A stretch of 64,000 bases of DNA from Marinobacter confluentis (GTDB taxonomy: Bacteria > Pseudomonadota > Gammaproteobacteria > Pseudomonadales > Oleiphilaceae): assembly GCF_004785685.1 (NCBI RefSeq), contig NZ_SRPF01000002.1, positions 868,001 to 932,000 on the forward strand, in the 5' to 3' direction. Below, in pieces: positions 46,300 through 56,936 of this stretch. Made by a program: the position numbers and the translations under genes. The notes beneath the pieces are model-generated. The model was not told the DNA's origin. It did not search any database and was given only the letters and a program-made list of their open reading frames with translations. Every line of letters begins with the position of its first letter. Within the stretch, counting starts at the first letter, position 1.

Positions 46300-46366
46300 C
46301 TGTCACCTCCTGATTGATCTGGTACAATTTCAGTCTATCTGAAAAACCCACCCAGGATATCCCATC

Positions 46367-46687
46367 ATGAGTCTTTCACCGGAACAGCGCCGCGAATACC
46401 GGGGCATTGCCCATAACCTGAAGCCCGTCATCATCGTCGGCGACAAAGGCCTGACTGAGGGACTCCAGGAAGAGCTGGAGCGGGCGCTGAATGACCACGA
46501 ACTGATCAAGGTCAAGGTTGCGAGCCAGGAACGGGAAGTCCGCCAGGAGGCCATTGCAGCCCTGTGTGAGGCCACCGGCGCAGAGCTGATCCAGACCATT
46601 GGCAAAATTGCCGTGATCATGCGTCGGGCAAAGAAGCCGAACCCCAAGCTTTCAAACCTGCTTCGCGAGAAAAGTGGCCGCGCCTGA
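46367..46687 (+). CDS. yhbY: Ribosome assembly RNA-binding protein YhbY (CRM domain)
   Basis: 106 residues comprising a single CRM domain. RREYRGIAHNLKPVIIVGDKGLT and the GxxG-like ALNDHELIKVKV segment are typical, with IGKIAVIMRR near the end. It binds pre-50S particles. It diverges from ftsH/rlmE, the conserved arrangement in gammaproteobacteria, and shares a bidirectional terminator with greA. Confidence 0.93.
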   Translation: MSLSPEQRREYRGIAHNLKPVIIVGDKGLTEGLQEELERALNDHELIKVKVASQEREVRQEAIAALCEATGAELIQTIGKIAVIMRRAKKPNPKLSNLLREKSGRA

Positions 46688-46720
46688 AACGCACTCGCCT
46701 GAACCAATATCACGAAAACA

Positions 46721-46752
46721 AAAAGCCGGCCCGGTATCCCCGGCCGGCTTTT
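46721..46752. terminator. Bidirectional terminator between yhbY and greA
   Basis: AAAAGCCGGCC / GGCCGGCTTTT, an 11-base perfect stem with a 10-base loop; A and T tracts on both ends serve the two convergent genes. Confidence 0.9.
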
Positions 46753-46778
46753 CTACAGGCAACCACGGGCCGCCGCCC

Positions 46779-47258
46779 TCAGATGTGCTCCACCTTTTCG
46801 ATTTCGTATTCGACCGTACCTGACGGCACACGAATGGCCACGACATCGTCTTCGCTCTTGCCTACCAGCGCCCTGGCAATCGGAGAGGAAATCGACAACA
46901 TACCTTTTTTGATGTCGGCTTCGTCTTCGCCAACGATCTTGTAAACCACCTGCTCATCGGTATCCACATTCAACAGATGAACAGTGGTACCGAAAATCAC
47001 CTTGCCGGTGTTCTCAATGGTGTGCACGTCGATCACCTGGGCCGAAGACAGCTTGCCCTCAATTTCCTGAATACGCCCTTCAATGAAGCTCTGCTGCTCC
47101 CGTGCCGCATGGTACTCGGCGTTTTCCTTGAGATCGCCGTGTTCACGCGCATCGGAAATAGCCGCGATCACACGGGGACGATCTTCCGACTTCAGCTTTT
47201 TCAGCTCTTCGCGGAGGCTGGCCTCCCCGGCGACGGTCATTGGTACTCTGTCAGCCAT
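46779..47258 (-). CDS. greA: Transcription elongation factor GreA
   Basis: 159 residues from ATG 47258 ([19 protein letters not shown]); upstream in-frame starts would add 19 residues lying inside carB. The N-terminal coiled coil carries the basic/acidic tip ([15 protein letters not shown]), and the C-terminal FKBP-like domain is intact. It rescues backtracked RNA polymerase by stimulating transcript cleavage. Four bases separate it from the carB stop, so it is cotranscribed with carAB. Confidence 0.97.
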   Translation of the reverse strand: MADRVPMTVAGEASLREELKKLKSEDRPRVIAAISDAREHGDLKENAEYHAAREQQSFIEGRIQEIEGKLSSAQVIDVHTIENTGKVIFGTTVHLLNVDTDEQVVYKIVGEDEADIKKGMLSISSPIARALVGKSEDDVVAIRVPSGTVEYEIEKVEHI

Positions 47259-47262
47259 GATC

Positions 47263-50200
47263 TTACTTCCCTGAATGAAGGTCCTGGAGGCGGCGAACGG
47301 TGCGCTCAGGGCCAAACTTGATCGCCCTGCAGAAAGCTTCGCCGCCTGCCAGTGTGGTTGTGTAGGTCACCTTGGTCTGCAAGGCCGACTGGCGGATCTG
47401 CGCCGAATCGGCGATCGCTTTGCGACCTTCAGTGGTGTTGATAATCAGCTGGACCTGACCATTCTTGATCGCATCCACAATGTGCGGCCGACCTTCCCGG
47501 ACCTTATTCACACGCTGCGCCTGAATGCCTGCGTCCCGCAGCGCCTTGGCAGTGCCCGTGGTTGCGATTAGCTTGAAGCCGGCATCCACCAGATCCTGGG
47601 CCACTTTGGCCGCGCCCGGCTTGTCGACATCCCGGACCGACATAAATGCCGTACCCTGGGCTGGCAAACGCTCGCCGGACGCCAGTGCCGCCTTGGCAAA
47701 GGCTTCGTCAAAGCTGTCGCCAATGCCCATCACTTCACCGGTGGACTTCATTTCCGGCCCCAGAATCGGGTCGACGGCCGGGAACTTGTTGAACGGGAAT
47801 ACCGACTCTTTAACAGAATAGTAGGTCGGCACCACTTCTGCCGTGAATCCCTGTTCTTCCAGGGAGGTTCCGGCCATGGCTCGTGCCGCCACTTTTGCCA
47901 GGGACACCCCGATGGCCTTGGACACGAACGGCACCGTGCGTGAGGCCCGCGGATTGACTTCGATGACGTAAATCTTGCCGTCCTGCCAAGCCAACTGGAC
48001 GTTCATCAGGCCAACGACATCCAGCTCGATGGCCATCTTCTTGACCGCTTCGCGCATCTCGTCCTGGACGGCCTTGGGCAAACTGTAGGGCGGCAGGGAG
48101 CAGGCGGAGTCACCGGAGTGAACACCGGCCTGCTCAATGTGCTGCATGATGCCGCCGATCACCACGGTTTTACCGTCACTGATGGCGTCAATATCCACTT
48201 CGATGGCAGCGTTCAGGAAATGATCCAGCAGAACCGGGCTGTCGTTCGAGACCAGGACGGCGCTGCGCATGTAGCGAACGAGCTCTTCCTCGTCATAGAC
48301 GATTTCCATGGCACGGCCGCCCAGTACGTAGGACGGGCGCACCACCAGCGGATAGCCAATTTCACGGGCCGCCACCACGCCTTCTTCGTGGCTTCGCACG
48401 GTCGCGTTTTCCGGCTGCAGCAGGCCCAGGCGGCCGATCATCTGCTGGAAACGCTCCCGGTCTTCCGCGCGATCAATAGCATCCGGGCTGGTGCCGATGA
48501 TGGGCACACCGGCAGCTTCCAGGCCACGGGCCAGCTTCAACGGCGTCTGGCCGCCGTACTGCACGATCACGCCCTTGGGCTTTTCGATGTGGATGATTTC
48601 CAGCACGTCTTCCAGGGTGATCGGCTCGAAATACAGCCGATCCGACGTATCATAGTCTGTGGACACGGTTTCCGGGTTGCAGTTAATCATGATGGTTTCG
48701 TAACCATCGTCCCGCATCGCCAGTGCCGCGTGTACACAGCAGTAATCAAATTCGATGCCCTGGCCGATCCGGTTGGGGCCACCGCCGATGACGACGATCT
48801 TTTCGCGGTCAGAAACATCTGCCTCACACTCTTCCTCATAGGAGGAATACATATAGGCCGTGGATGACGCGAACTCCGCAGCACAGGTATCCACCCGCTT
48901 GTAGACCGGGCGAATGTCCATGTCATGGCGCAGTTTGCGCAGGCTGACTTCCGAAATACCCAGCAGCTTTGCCAGACGGGCATCGGAGAAACCCTTGCGC
49001 TTCAGACGGAATAGGGTGTCCCGGTCAATATCCGCCATGCCTGCGGATTTAAGGGCTTTCTCTTCCAGGATCAGGTCTTCGATCTGAACCAGATACCAGG
49101 GGTCGACGTGGGTATTGCGGAAGACATCGTCGACGGTCATGCCGGAACGGAAGGCATCACCAATGTACCAAAGGCGCTCGGCACCGGGCACGTTCATTTC
49201 CTGGATCAGGGTTTCCTGGCCGTCGACGGTGTTCAGGTCGACTTTCTCTTCGAAGCCGTCAGACCCTACTTCCAGGCCACGCATGGCTTTCTGCAGAGAT
49301 TCCTGGAAGGTACGGCCAATGGCCATCACCTCACCCACGGATTTCATCTGGGTGGTCAGGCGGGCGTCGGCCTGGGGGAATTTCTCGAAGGTGAACCGGG
49401 GAATCTTGGTGACCACATAGTCGATGCTGGGCTCGAAGGAAGCCGGGGTCACGCCGCCGGTGATTTCGTTACGCAGCTCATCCAGGGTATAACCCACCGC
49501 CAGCTTGGCAGCGACTTTGGCAATCGGGAAACCGGTCGCCTTGGAGGCCAGGGCCGAGGAACGGGACACCCGAGGGTTCATCTCGATCACCACCATGCGC
49601 CCGGTGTCCGGGTTGATACCGAACTGGACGTTGGAGCCGCCAGTTTCCACACCAATCTCACGCAGCACCGCCAGGGAGGCGTTCCGCATGATCTGGTATT
49701 CTTTGTCGGTGAGAGTCTGGGCCGGCGCTACGGTGATGGAGTCACCTGTGTGCACGCCCATGGCGTCAAAGTTCTCGATGGCACAGATAATGATGCAGTT
49801 GTCGTTTTTGTCCCGGACAACTTCCATCTCGTACTCTTTCCAGCCGATCAGGGATTCATCGATCAGCAGCTCGTTGGTCGGGGACAGATCCAGACCACGG
49901 CTACAGATTTCCTCAAATTCATCGCGGTTGTAAGCAATCCCGCCGCCGGAGCCGCCCATAGTGAACGACGGACGGATGATGCAAGGAAAGCCAATCTCGT
50001 CAGCCACTTTCTGGGCTTCCGCCATGGAATGGGCGAAATTGGCCTTGGGGCATTCCAGGCCAATTTTCCTCATCGCCTTATCAAAGCGGTCTCGATCTTC
50101 TGCTTTATCAATGGTGTCGGCGTTGGCGCCGATCATTTCCACACCGTGCTTTTCCAGCACCCCCTGCTTTTCCAGCTCGAGCGCGCAGTTCAGCGCAGTC

Positions 50201-50478
50201 TGGCCTCCCATGGTTGGCAGCAGGGCGTCCGGCTTTTCTTTCTCGATAATCTTGGCGACGGTTTTCCAGGTAATCGGCTCGATGTAGGTGGCATCGGCCA
50301 TGACCGGGTCAGTCATGATGGTGGCCGGGTTGGAGTTCACCAGAATCACCCGGTAGCCCTCTTCCCGCAAGGCCTTACAGGCCTGGGCGCCAGAGTAGTC
50401 AAACTCACACGCCTGCCCGATAACGATAGGACCCGCGCCCAGGATCAGAATGCTTTTAATGTCGGTACGTTTTGGCAT
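47263..50478 (-). CDS. carB: Carbamoyl-phosphate synthase large chain
   Basis: 1071 residues from ATG 50478 ([30 protein letters not shown]). Two ATP-grasp halves are visible, each with a GQTALN/GQTPLK glycine motif and an [18 protein letters not shown] / [18 protein letters not shown] metal-binding segment; an MGS-like regulatory domain closes the protein ([26 protein letters not shown]). It makes carbamoyl phosphate for arginine and pyrimidines. Its ATG overlaps the carA stop (TGATG). Confidence 0.98.
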   Translation of the reverse strand: MPKRTDIKSILILGAGPIVIGQACEFDYSGAQACKALREEGYRVILVNSNPATIMTDPVMADATYIEPITWKTVAKIIEKEKPDALLPTMGGQTALNCALELEKQGVLEKHGVEMIGANADTIDKAEDRDRFDKAMRKIGLECPKANFAHSMAEAQKVADEIGFPCIIRPSFTMGGSGGGIAYNRDEFEEICSRGLDLSPTNELLIDESLIGWKEYEMEVVRDKNDNCIIICAIENFDAMGVHTGDSITVAPAQTLTDKEYQIMRNASLAVLREIGVETGGSNVQFGINPDTGRMVVIEMNPRVSRSSALASKATGFPIAKVAAKLAVGYTLDELRNEITGGVTPASFEPSIDYVVTKIPRFTFEKFPQADARLTTQMKSVGEVMAIGRTFQESLQKAMRGLEVGSDGFEEKVDLNTVDGQETLIQEMNVPGAERLWYIGDAFRSGMTVDDVFRNTHVDPWYLVQIEDLILEEKALKSAGMADIDRDTLFRLKRKGFSDARLAKLLGISEVSLRKLRHDMDIRPVYKRVDTCAAEFASSTAYMYSSYEEECEADVSDREKIVVIGGGPNRIGQGIEFDYCCVHAALAMRDDGYETIMINCNPETVSTDYDTSDRLYFEPITLEDVLEIIHIEKPKGVIVQYGGQTPLKLARGLEAAGVPIIGTSPDAIDRAEDRERFQQMIGRLGLLQPENATVRSHEEGVVAAREIGYPLVVRPSYVLGGRAMEIVYDEEELVRYMRSAVLVSNDSPVLLDHFLNAAIEVDIDAISDGKTVVIGGIMQHIEQAGVHSGDSACSLPPYSLPKAVQDEMREAVKKMAIELDVVGLMNVQLAWQDGKIYVIEVNPRASRTVPFVSKAIGVSLAKVAARAMAGTSLEEQGFTAEVVPTYYSVKESVFPFNKFPAVDPILGPEMKSTGEVMGIGDSFDEAFAKAALASGERLPAQGTAFMSVRDVDKPGAAKVAQDLVDAGFKLIATTGTAKALRDAGIQAQRVNKVREGRPHIVDAIKNGQVQLIINTTEGRKAIADSAQIRQSALQTKVTYTTTLAGGEAFCRAIKFGPERTVRRLQDLHSGK

Positions 50479-51602
50479 CAACGTGCCTCCATAAGGCGGA
50501 TAAATTCATCAAACAGGGGTGCTACATCATGGGGGCCGGGGCTGGCCTCCGGGTGACCCTGAAAGCTGTATGCAGGCTTGTCGGTGCGGCGTATGCCCTG
50601 AAGCGAGCCATCGAACAGCGATTTGTGAGTCGCCACCAGGTTGGCGGGCAGGCTGTCTTCGTCCACCGCAAAGCCATGGTTCTGGCTGGTGATCATCACG
50701 GTGCCGTCTTTCAGGTCCTGAACCGGATGGTTGGCGCCATGGTGGCCATGACCCATCTTCACAGATTTTGCGCCACTGGCCAGGGCCAGAAGCTGGTGAC
50801 CCAGGCAGATACCAAACACCGGGATGTCGGTCTCCAGCACTTCACGGATGGCGTTGATGGCGTAATCGCAGGGTTCCGGATCGCCGGGGCCGTTGGACAG
50901 GAAGATGCCGTCCGGCTTCATCGCCAACACTTCGGAGGCCGGGGTCTGGGCGGGCACAACAGTGATGTCGCAATTGCGCCCGGCCAGCATTCTGAGGATG
51001 TTCAGTTTAACGCCGTAATCCCAGGCCACCACTTTGAATTTCGCTTCGGTGCGTTCACCGTAGCCGCCATCGATGGTCCACTCGCTCTGACTCCAGGTCC
51101 AGGTTTTGTCACTGGTGACCTCTTTGGCCAGGTCCATGCCTTTCAGGCCGGGGAAAGCTTTCGCCAGTTCCAGCGCCCGCTCTGCGGTGGCATCCGCGCC
51201 GGCTATAACGGCGCCGTTCTGGGAGCCTTTGTCGCGCAGAATTCGGGTAAGCCGGCGGGTGTCGATGTCGGCGATGCCAACGATGTTGTTACGCTGGAGG
51301 TAGTCTTTCAGGGTGCCCTGGCTGCGCCAGTTGCTGGCCATCAGGGGCAGATCGCGAATCACCAGTCCGGCAGCCTGTACCCGGTCCGATTCAACGTCTT
51401 CTTCGTTAACGCCGGTGCTGCCGATGTGCGGGTAGGTGAGGGTTACGATCTGGCGGGAATAGGAGGGGTCGGTCAGGATTTCCTGGTATCCGGTCATGGC
51501 GGTGTTGAATACCACCTCTCCACTGGTCTCCCCTTCCGCACCGATGGCGGTGCCGTAAAACAGGCTTCCGTCTTCGAGCGCTAGAATGGCTGGTGTACTC
51601 AA
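50478..51602 (-). CDS. carA: Carbamoyl-phosphate synthase small chain (TTG start)
   Basis: 374 residues from TTG 51602. The protein from there ([16 protein letters not shown]) matches family N-termini, and GAGGAT lies 8 bases upstream; the ATG at 51617 is itself part of that GAGGA-containing site and has none of its own. Class I glutamine amidotransferase: catalytic Cys in [13 protein letters not shown], His/Glu in [12 protein letters not shown]. It supplies ammonia to CarB. A terminator-like hairpin lies in its leader. Confidence 0.93.
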   Translation of the reverse strand: MSTPAILALEDGSLFYGTAIGAEGETSGEVVFNTAMTGYQEILTDPSYSRQIVTLTYPHIGSTGVNEEDVESDRVQAAGLVIRDLPLMASNWRSQGTLKDYLQRNNIVGIADIDTRRLTRILRDKGSQNGAVIAGADATAERALELAKAFPGLKGMDLAKEVTSDKTWTWSQSEWTIDGGYGERTEAKFKVVAWDYGVKLNILRMLAGRNCDITVVPAQTPASEVLAMKPDGIFLSNGPGDPEPCDYAINAIREVLETDIPVFGICLGHQLLALASGAKSVKMGHGHHGANHPVQDLKDGTVMITSQNHGFAVDEDSLPANLVATHKSLFDGSLQGIRRTDKPAYSFQGHPEASPGPHDVAPLFDEFIRLMEAR

Positions 51603-51671
51603 GGCTTGTATCCTCATCGAGTGGCGTACAGGTTCGTCACGAACGGGAACGCAAGCGCAAATTCAGGTTGC

Positions 51672-51706
51672 AAAAAAGCGAGACTGAGTGAAGACCCGGT
51701 CCCGCT
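51672..51706 (-). terminator. Terminator/attenuator in the carAB leader
   Basis: Minus-strand AGCGGGAC / GTCTCGCT (8-bp stem, one G-U pair, 14-base loop) followed by six U. It lies about 40-75 nt after the predicted start and 70 nt before carA. It could attenuate carAB and also stop read-through from dapB. Confidence 0.7.
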
Positions 51707-51751
51707 TTTAAAAACTTTTCGATGATACGCTTGGTGCAGTTAAACCGCCTT

Positions 51752-51780
51752 ATTGTACGAAATGCGGCAGTTTGTGTCCA
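51752..51780 (-). promoter_or_regulatory. Promoter for carAB
   Basis: TGGACA (51780-51775), 17-bp spacer, TACAAT (51757-51752) on the minus strand: 5 of 6 matches in each hexamer. Transcription would start near 51745, giving a leader of about 143 nt. Confidence 0.75.
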
Positions 51781-51826
51781 CGTGAAATCTGCTTCTTTAC
51801 TGTACGCCGCTGGGTCCGGCCGGCGC

Positions 51827-51921
51827 CTGAATTGGTCTTCTGGAAAACGCTACAAGCTCATCCCTGAGCGCTTGATCTCCGGCCATCCATGGCCTCCGAC
51901 ATTTCCAGAAGACCAATTCAG
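51827..51921. repeat. Long inverted-repeat element with conserved loop, copy 2
   Basis: Two perfect 20-base arms (51827-51846 and 51902-51921) flank a 55-base loop. On the minus strand the loop has GCCATGGATGGC, CAGGGA and GCTTGTAGCGT in the same order and spacing as the loop at 31068-31121. The arms (CTGAATTGG...) are unrelated to the arms of copy 1. Confidence 0.8.
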
Positions 51922-51955
51922 CCACCTGCCTCAGTGCAAGCCTATCGCTTTCCAG

Positions 51956-51994
51956 CGTAGGTCGGATTTGCGGCACCAGCCGCGTAATCCGACA
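51956..51994. repeat. REP-like palindrome, copy C
   Basis: CGTAGGTCGGATTTGCGGC ... GCCGCGTAATCCGACA: same CGTAGGTCGGAT/ATCCGACA ends as copies A and B, opposite orientation, 15 bases from the dapB stop. Confidence 0.8.
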
Positions 51995-52009
51995 ACTCAG
52001 CCACCTGGC

Positions 52010-53949
<1,940 letters not shown>

Positions 53950-53974
53950 GTCTTAAACCCTGTTTTTATAACGA

Positions 53975-54004
53975 GGAAAACGCGGGTGTGATCCCGCGTT
54001 TTCC
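53975..54004. other. Perfect 12-bp hairpin between dnaK and dnaJ
   Basis: GGAAAACGCGGG-(6-base loop)-CCCGCGTTTTCC. There is no T run directly after the stem on the minus strand, so it is more likely a processing or partial-termination site that sets the dnaK:dnaJ ratio than a full terminator. Confidence 0.7.
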
Positions 54005-54026
54005 AACTACCTGATGTACCGAGGAT

Positions 54027-55955
54027 TTATCGCTTGTCTTCGTCCTTCACTTCCTCGAACTCGGCGTCAACGGCGTCGTCGCTCTTGCCAGCTTCACCCT
54101 GAGGCTGTTCAGCCCCGGCGCCGCCGGCCTGCTCGGCCTGATCCGCGTACATCTTCTGTGCCATTTCGGAAGAAGCTTCGGTCAGCTTCTGAGTCTTGGC
54201 CTCGATGGCATCCTTGTCGGAACCGGCCAGCGCTTCTTCCAGTTCCTTGATAGCAGCCTCGATAGACTCTTTCTCGCTATCGCTCACCTTGTCGCCGGCA
54301 TCGGTCAGGGTCTTGCGAACCGTGTGAACCATGGCATCGCCCTGGTTACGGGCCTGCACCAGTTCTTCGAACTTGCGGTCCTCGTCGGCGTTGGCTTCTG
54401 CATCCTGGACCATCTTCTCGATTTCGTCGTCGTTCAGGCCAGAAGACGCCTTGATCACGATGGACTGCTCTTTACCCGTGGCCTTGTCTTTGGCGGACAC
54501 GTTCAGGATGCCGTTGGCATCAATATCGAAAGTGACTTCGATCTGCGGCGTGCCGCGCGGTGCCGGCGGAATGTCGGCCAGATCAAAACGACCCAGTGAC
54601 TTGTTTTGAGCCGCCTGTTTGCGCTCACCCTGAACCACGTGAATGGTTACCGCAGTCTGATTGTCATCCGCTGTGGAGAAGGTCTGCGACTTCTTGGTCG
54701 GGATAGTGGTGTTCTTGTCGATCAGCGGCGTAGCTACGCCACCCATGGTTTCGATACCCAGGGTCAGCGGGGTCACGTCCAGCAGCAGAACGTCTTTCAC
54801 GTCACCGGAAAGCACGGCAGCCTGGATGGCAGCACCCATGGCGACGGCTTCGTCCGGGTTCACGTCTTTGCGCGCTTCCTTGCCGAAGAAGTTCTTAACT
54901 TTTTCCTGAACCAGTGGCATGCGGGTCTGACCACCGACCAGGATAACCTCGTCGATTTCGCCGATCTTGGCGCCGGAATCCTCCAGAGCGGTACGGCAGG
55001 GCGCAAGACTGCGCTCAACCAGGTCTTCCACCAGTGACTCCAGCTTTGCACGGGTCACTTTCACGTTCATATGCTTGGGACCACTAGCGTCCGCCGTTAC
55101 GTACGGCAGGTTTACGTCGGTCTGCTGGCTGCTGGAGAGCTCGATCTTGGCCTTCTCAGCCGCTTCTTTCAGGCGCTGCATGGCCAGTGAGTCGCCACGC
55201 AGGTCAATGCCGCTGTCTTTCTTGAACTGATCGGCAAGATACTCGATCAGCTTCATGTCGAAATCTTCACCACCCAGGAAGGTGTCGCCGTTGGTGGCCA
55301 GCACTTCGAACTGGTGCTCACCGTCTACATCAGCGATCTCGATGATGGAGATGTCGAAGGTACCACCACCCAGGTCATAGACAGCCACGGTACGATCGCC
55401 GCTTTTCTTGTCCAGGCCGTAGGCCAGGGCAGCAGCGGTCGGCTCGTTGATAATGCGCTTCACATCCAGACCGGCGATCTTGCCAGCGTCCTTGGTGGCC
55501 TGACGCTGGCTGTCGTTAAAGTAGGCCGGCACGGTGATAACCGCTTCGGTCACTTTCTCGCCGAGATAATCTTCTGCGGTCTTCTTCATCTTCTTGATGA
55601 TTTCTGCAGAAATCTGCGGCGGCGCCATTTTCTCGCCCTTCACTTCTACCCAGGCGTCGCCGTTGTCAGCCTTGGCAATCTTGTAAGGCACCATCTTGAT
55701 GTCTTTCTGCACAACGTCGTCTTCAAAGCGACGACCGATCAGACGCTTGATCGCATAGAGGGTGTTATTCGGATTGGTCACCGCCTGGCGCTTCGCAGAC
55801 TGGCCTACCAGTGTTTCACCGTCTTCGGTATACGCCACGATGGACGGGGTGGTGCGATCACCCTCGGCGTTTTCAATAACCTTGACCTTGTCGCCATCCA
55901 TAATGGCAACACAGGAGTTTGTTGTTCCCAGGTCGATACCAATAATTTTACTCAT
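54027..55955 (-). CDS. dnaK: Molecular chaperone DnaK (Hsp70)
   Basis: 642 residues. ATPase domain with [22 protein letters not shown] and [10 protein letters not shown]; the linker [13 protein letters not shown] leads into the substrate domain; the C-terminal lid ends in an acidic EEVKDEDKR tail. Central Hsp70 working with DnaJ and GrpE, both encoded beside it. Confidence 0.98.
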   Translation of the reverse strand: MSKIIGIDLGTTNSCVAIMDGDKVKVIENAEGDRTTPSIVAYTEDGETLVGQSAKRQAVTNPNNTLYAIKRLIGRRFEDDVVQKDIKMVPYKIAKADNGDAWVEVKGEKMAPPQISAEIIKKMKKTAEDYLGEKVTEAVITVPAYFNDSQRQATKDAGKIAGLDVKRIINEPTAAALAYGLDKKSGDRTVAVYDLGGGTFDISIIEIADVDGEHQFEVLATNGDTFLGGEDFDMKLIEYLADQFKKDSGIDLRGDSLAMQRLKEAAEKAKIELSSSQQTDVNLPYVTADASGPKHMNVKVTRAKLESLVEDLVERSLAPCRTALEDSGAKIGEIDEVILVGGQTRMPLVQEKVKNFFGKEARKDVNPDEAVAMGAAIQAAVLSGDVKDVLLLDVTPLTLGIETMGGVATPLIDKNTTIPTKKSQTFSTADDNQTAVTIHVVQGERKQAAQNKSLGRFDLADIPPAPRGTPQIEVTFDIDANGILNVSAKDKATGKEQSIVIKASSGLNDDEIEKMVQDAEANADEDRKFEELVQARNQGDAMVHTVRKTLTDAGDKVSDSEKESIEAAIKELEEALAGSDKDAIEAKTQKLTEASSEMAQKMYADQAEQAGGAGAEQPQGEAGKSDDAVDAEFEEVKDEDKR

Positions 55956-56088
55956 CTAAACCACTCCAATTCGTCAGTTCAGTTCAATTCCTGCTTGGTC
56001 TTAAGCGTTTCCGGATCCCTTCTGGATTTTTTCAGAAATTTCCGGTGCGCCGCCGTTTAATGGCTATATTGGCGCGTTACTCAGCTTT

Positions 56089-56694
56089 TCAAGCCTGTTC
56101 GTCAACTTTTGGTCCGTTTTCCGCTTTGGCAATCACCACCATGGCCGGGCGAACCAGGCGATCATTCAGGGTGTAACCCTTCTGGACCACCGCCACCACG
56201 CTGTTAGGCTCTGCATCCGGCGCCGGCACCATGGACATGGCCTCATGCTGCTGGGGATCAAAAGGCTCGCCTACCGGGTTCAACTGCTTCACGTTGAATT
56301 TGCCCAGGCTGTTCATGAACAGTGACAGCGTCATCTCCACGCCTTCACGGATATTGGCCACCACCTCACCGGCGTTCTCGTGTCCTTCAGTACTTTCTAC
56401 TGCCTTCTCAAGGCTGTCAGCCACCGGCAACAGCTCTTTCACGAATTTTTCCAGCGCAAACTTGTGGGCCTTCTCCACATCGATTTCAGCCCGGCGCCGA
56501 ACATTCTGCATCTCGGCCTGGGACCGCAACATCTGCTCCTGATATTCCTTTACCCGGGCCTCAAGCTCGTCCGTTTCGTTACCGGAAGCTTCCTGCTCAG
56601 CTGCGGATGCTGTGTCTTCATTATCCGCCGCCGTATCAGCGGCTTCTTTCACCTCTTCTTCGACCTTGTCGTTGCGATTCTCGTCAGCGCTCAT
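56089..56694 (-). CDS. grpE: Nucleotide exchange factor GrpE
   Basis: 201 residues from ATG 56694 ([10 protein letters not shown]) with AGGAG 6 bases upstream; a TTG 11 codons earlier has no such site. The N-terminus (~residues 1-45) is acidic and disordered, then a long coiled coil ([20 protein letters not shown]) and a C-terminal beta domain ending [17 protein letters not shown]. It releases ADP from DnaK. Heads the grpE-dnaK-dnaJ heat-shock group. Confidence 0.96.
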   Translation of the reverse strand: MSADENRNDKVEEEVKEAADTAADNEDTASAAEQEASGNETDELEARVKEYQEQMLRSQAEMQNVRRRAEIDVEKAHKFALEKFVKELLPVADSLEKAVESTEGHENAGEVVANIREGVEMTLSLFMNSLGKFNVKQLNPVGEPFDPQQHEAMSMVPAPDAEPNSVVAVVQKGYTLNDRLVRPAMVVIAKAENGPKVDEQA

Positions 56695-56786
56695 GGCAAC
56701 TCCTGCTTCTTCGTCGGGGGGCTTCAACCCACCGAATTAACTGTGAACCCTGCCCATTCGCTCAGGGACAAGCTGTTTGCGAACGG

Positions 56787-56814
56787 ATATGGGGCCCCTA
56801 TTCCGGGTTTCAAC
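56787..56814 (-). promoter_or_regulatory. Heat-shock (sigma-32) promoter of grpE-dnaK
   Basis: Minus-strand GTTGAAA (56814-56808), 13-bp spacer, CCCCATAT (56794-56787), against consensus CTTGAAA-N11-16-CCCCATNT: only the first base differs. It lies ~93 bases before the grpE ATG. Confidence 0.8.
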
Positions 56815-56853
56815 CTTTCGCGTTTGCATTCGGCCACAAAAAACACCGGAAAT

Positions 56854-56882
56854 TTGCAAACCACAAAATCCCTGTATATATT
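56854..56882 (+). promoter_or_regulatory. recN promoter
   Basis: TTGCAA (56854-56859), 17-bp spacer, TATATT (56877-56882). The -10 lies inside the first LexA box, so LexA binding would block it directly. Confidence 0.75.
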
Positions 56883-56887
56883 CACAG
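56872..56887. promoter_or_regulatory. LexA (SOS) box 1 upstream of recN
   Basis: CTGTATATATTCACAG, the CTG-N10-CAG pattern with an AT-rich core, overlapping the recN -10 element. Confidence 0.88.
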
Positions 56888-56890
56888 TCA

Positions 56891-56906
56891 CTGTATGTAA
56901 TCACAG
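56891..56906. promoter_or_regulatory. LexA (SOS) box 2 upstream of recN
   Basis: CTGTATGTAATCACAG, a second CTG-N10-CAG site 3 bases after box 1, 30 bases before the recN ATG. Tandem boxes predict tight repression and strong induction on DNA damage. Confidence 0.85.
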
Positions 56907-56936
56907 TGTTTTCATCATCGGGTGGAGGTCACTCAC

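Larger units (their letters stand above)
51603..52009. other. Intergenic region between carA and dapB
   Basis: 407 bases without a gene. Reading right to left: REP-like copy C (51956-51994), the conserved-loop inverted-repeat element copy 2 (51827-51921), the car promoter (51752-51780), and the leader hairpin (51672-51706). A small hairpin GTTCG-TGA-CGAAC (51630-51642) also sits in the leader. Confidence 0.75.

Noticed and set aside
50472..51584. Long plus-strand open frame opposite carA (and a similar one at 49108-50556 opposite carB)
   Set aside because: High-GC antisense shadows; no ribosome site or family similarity, and carA/carB are certain.
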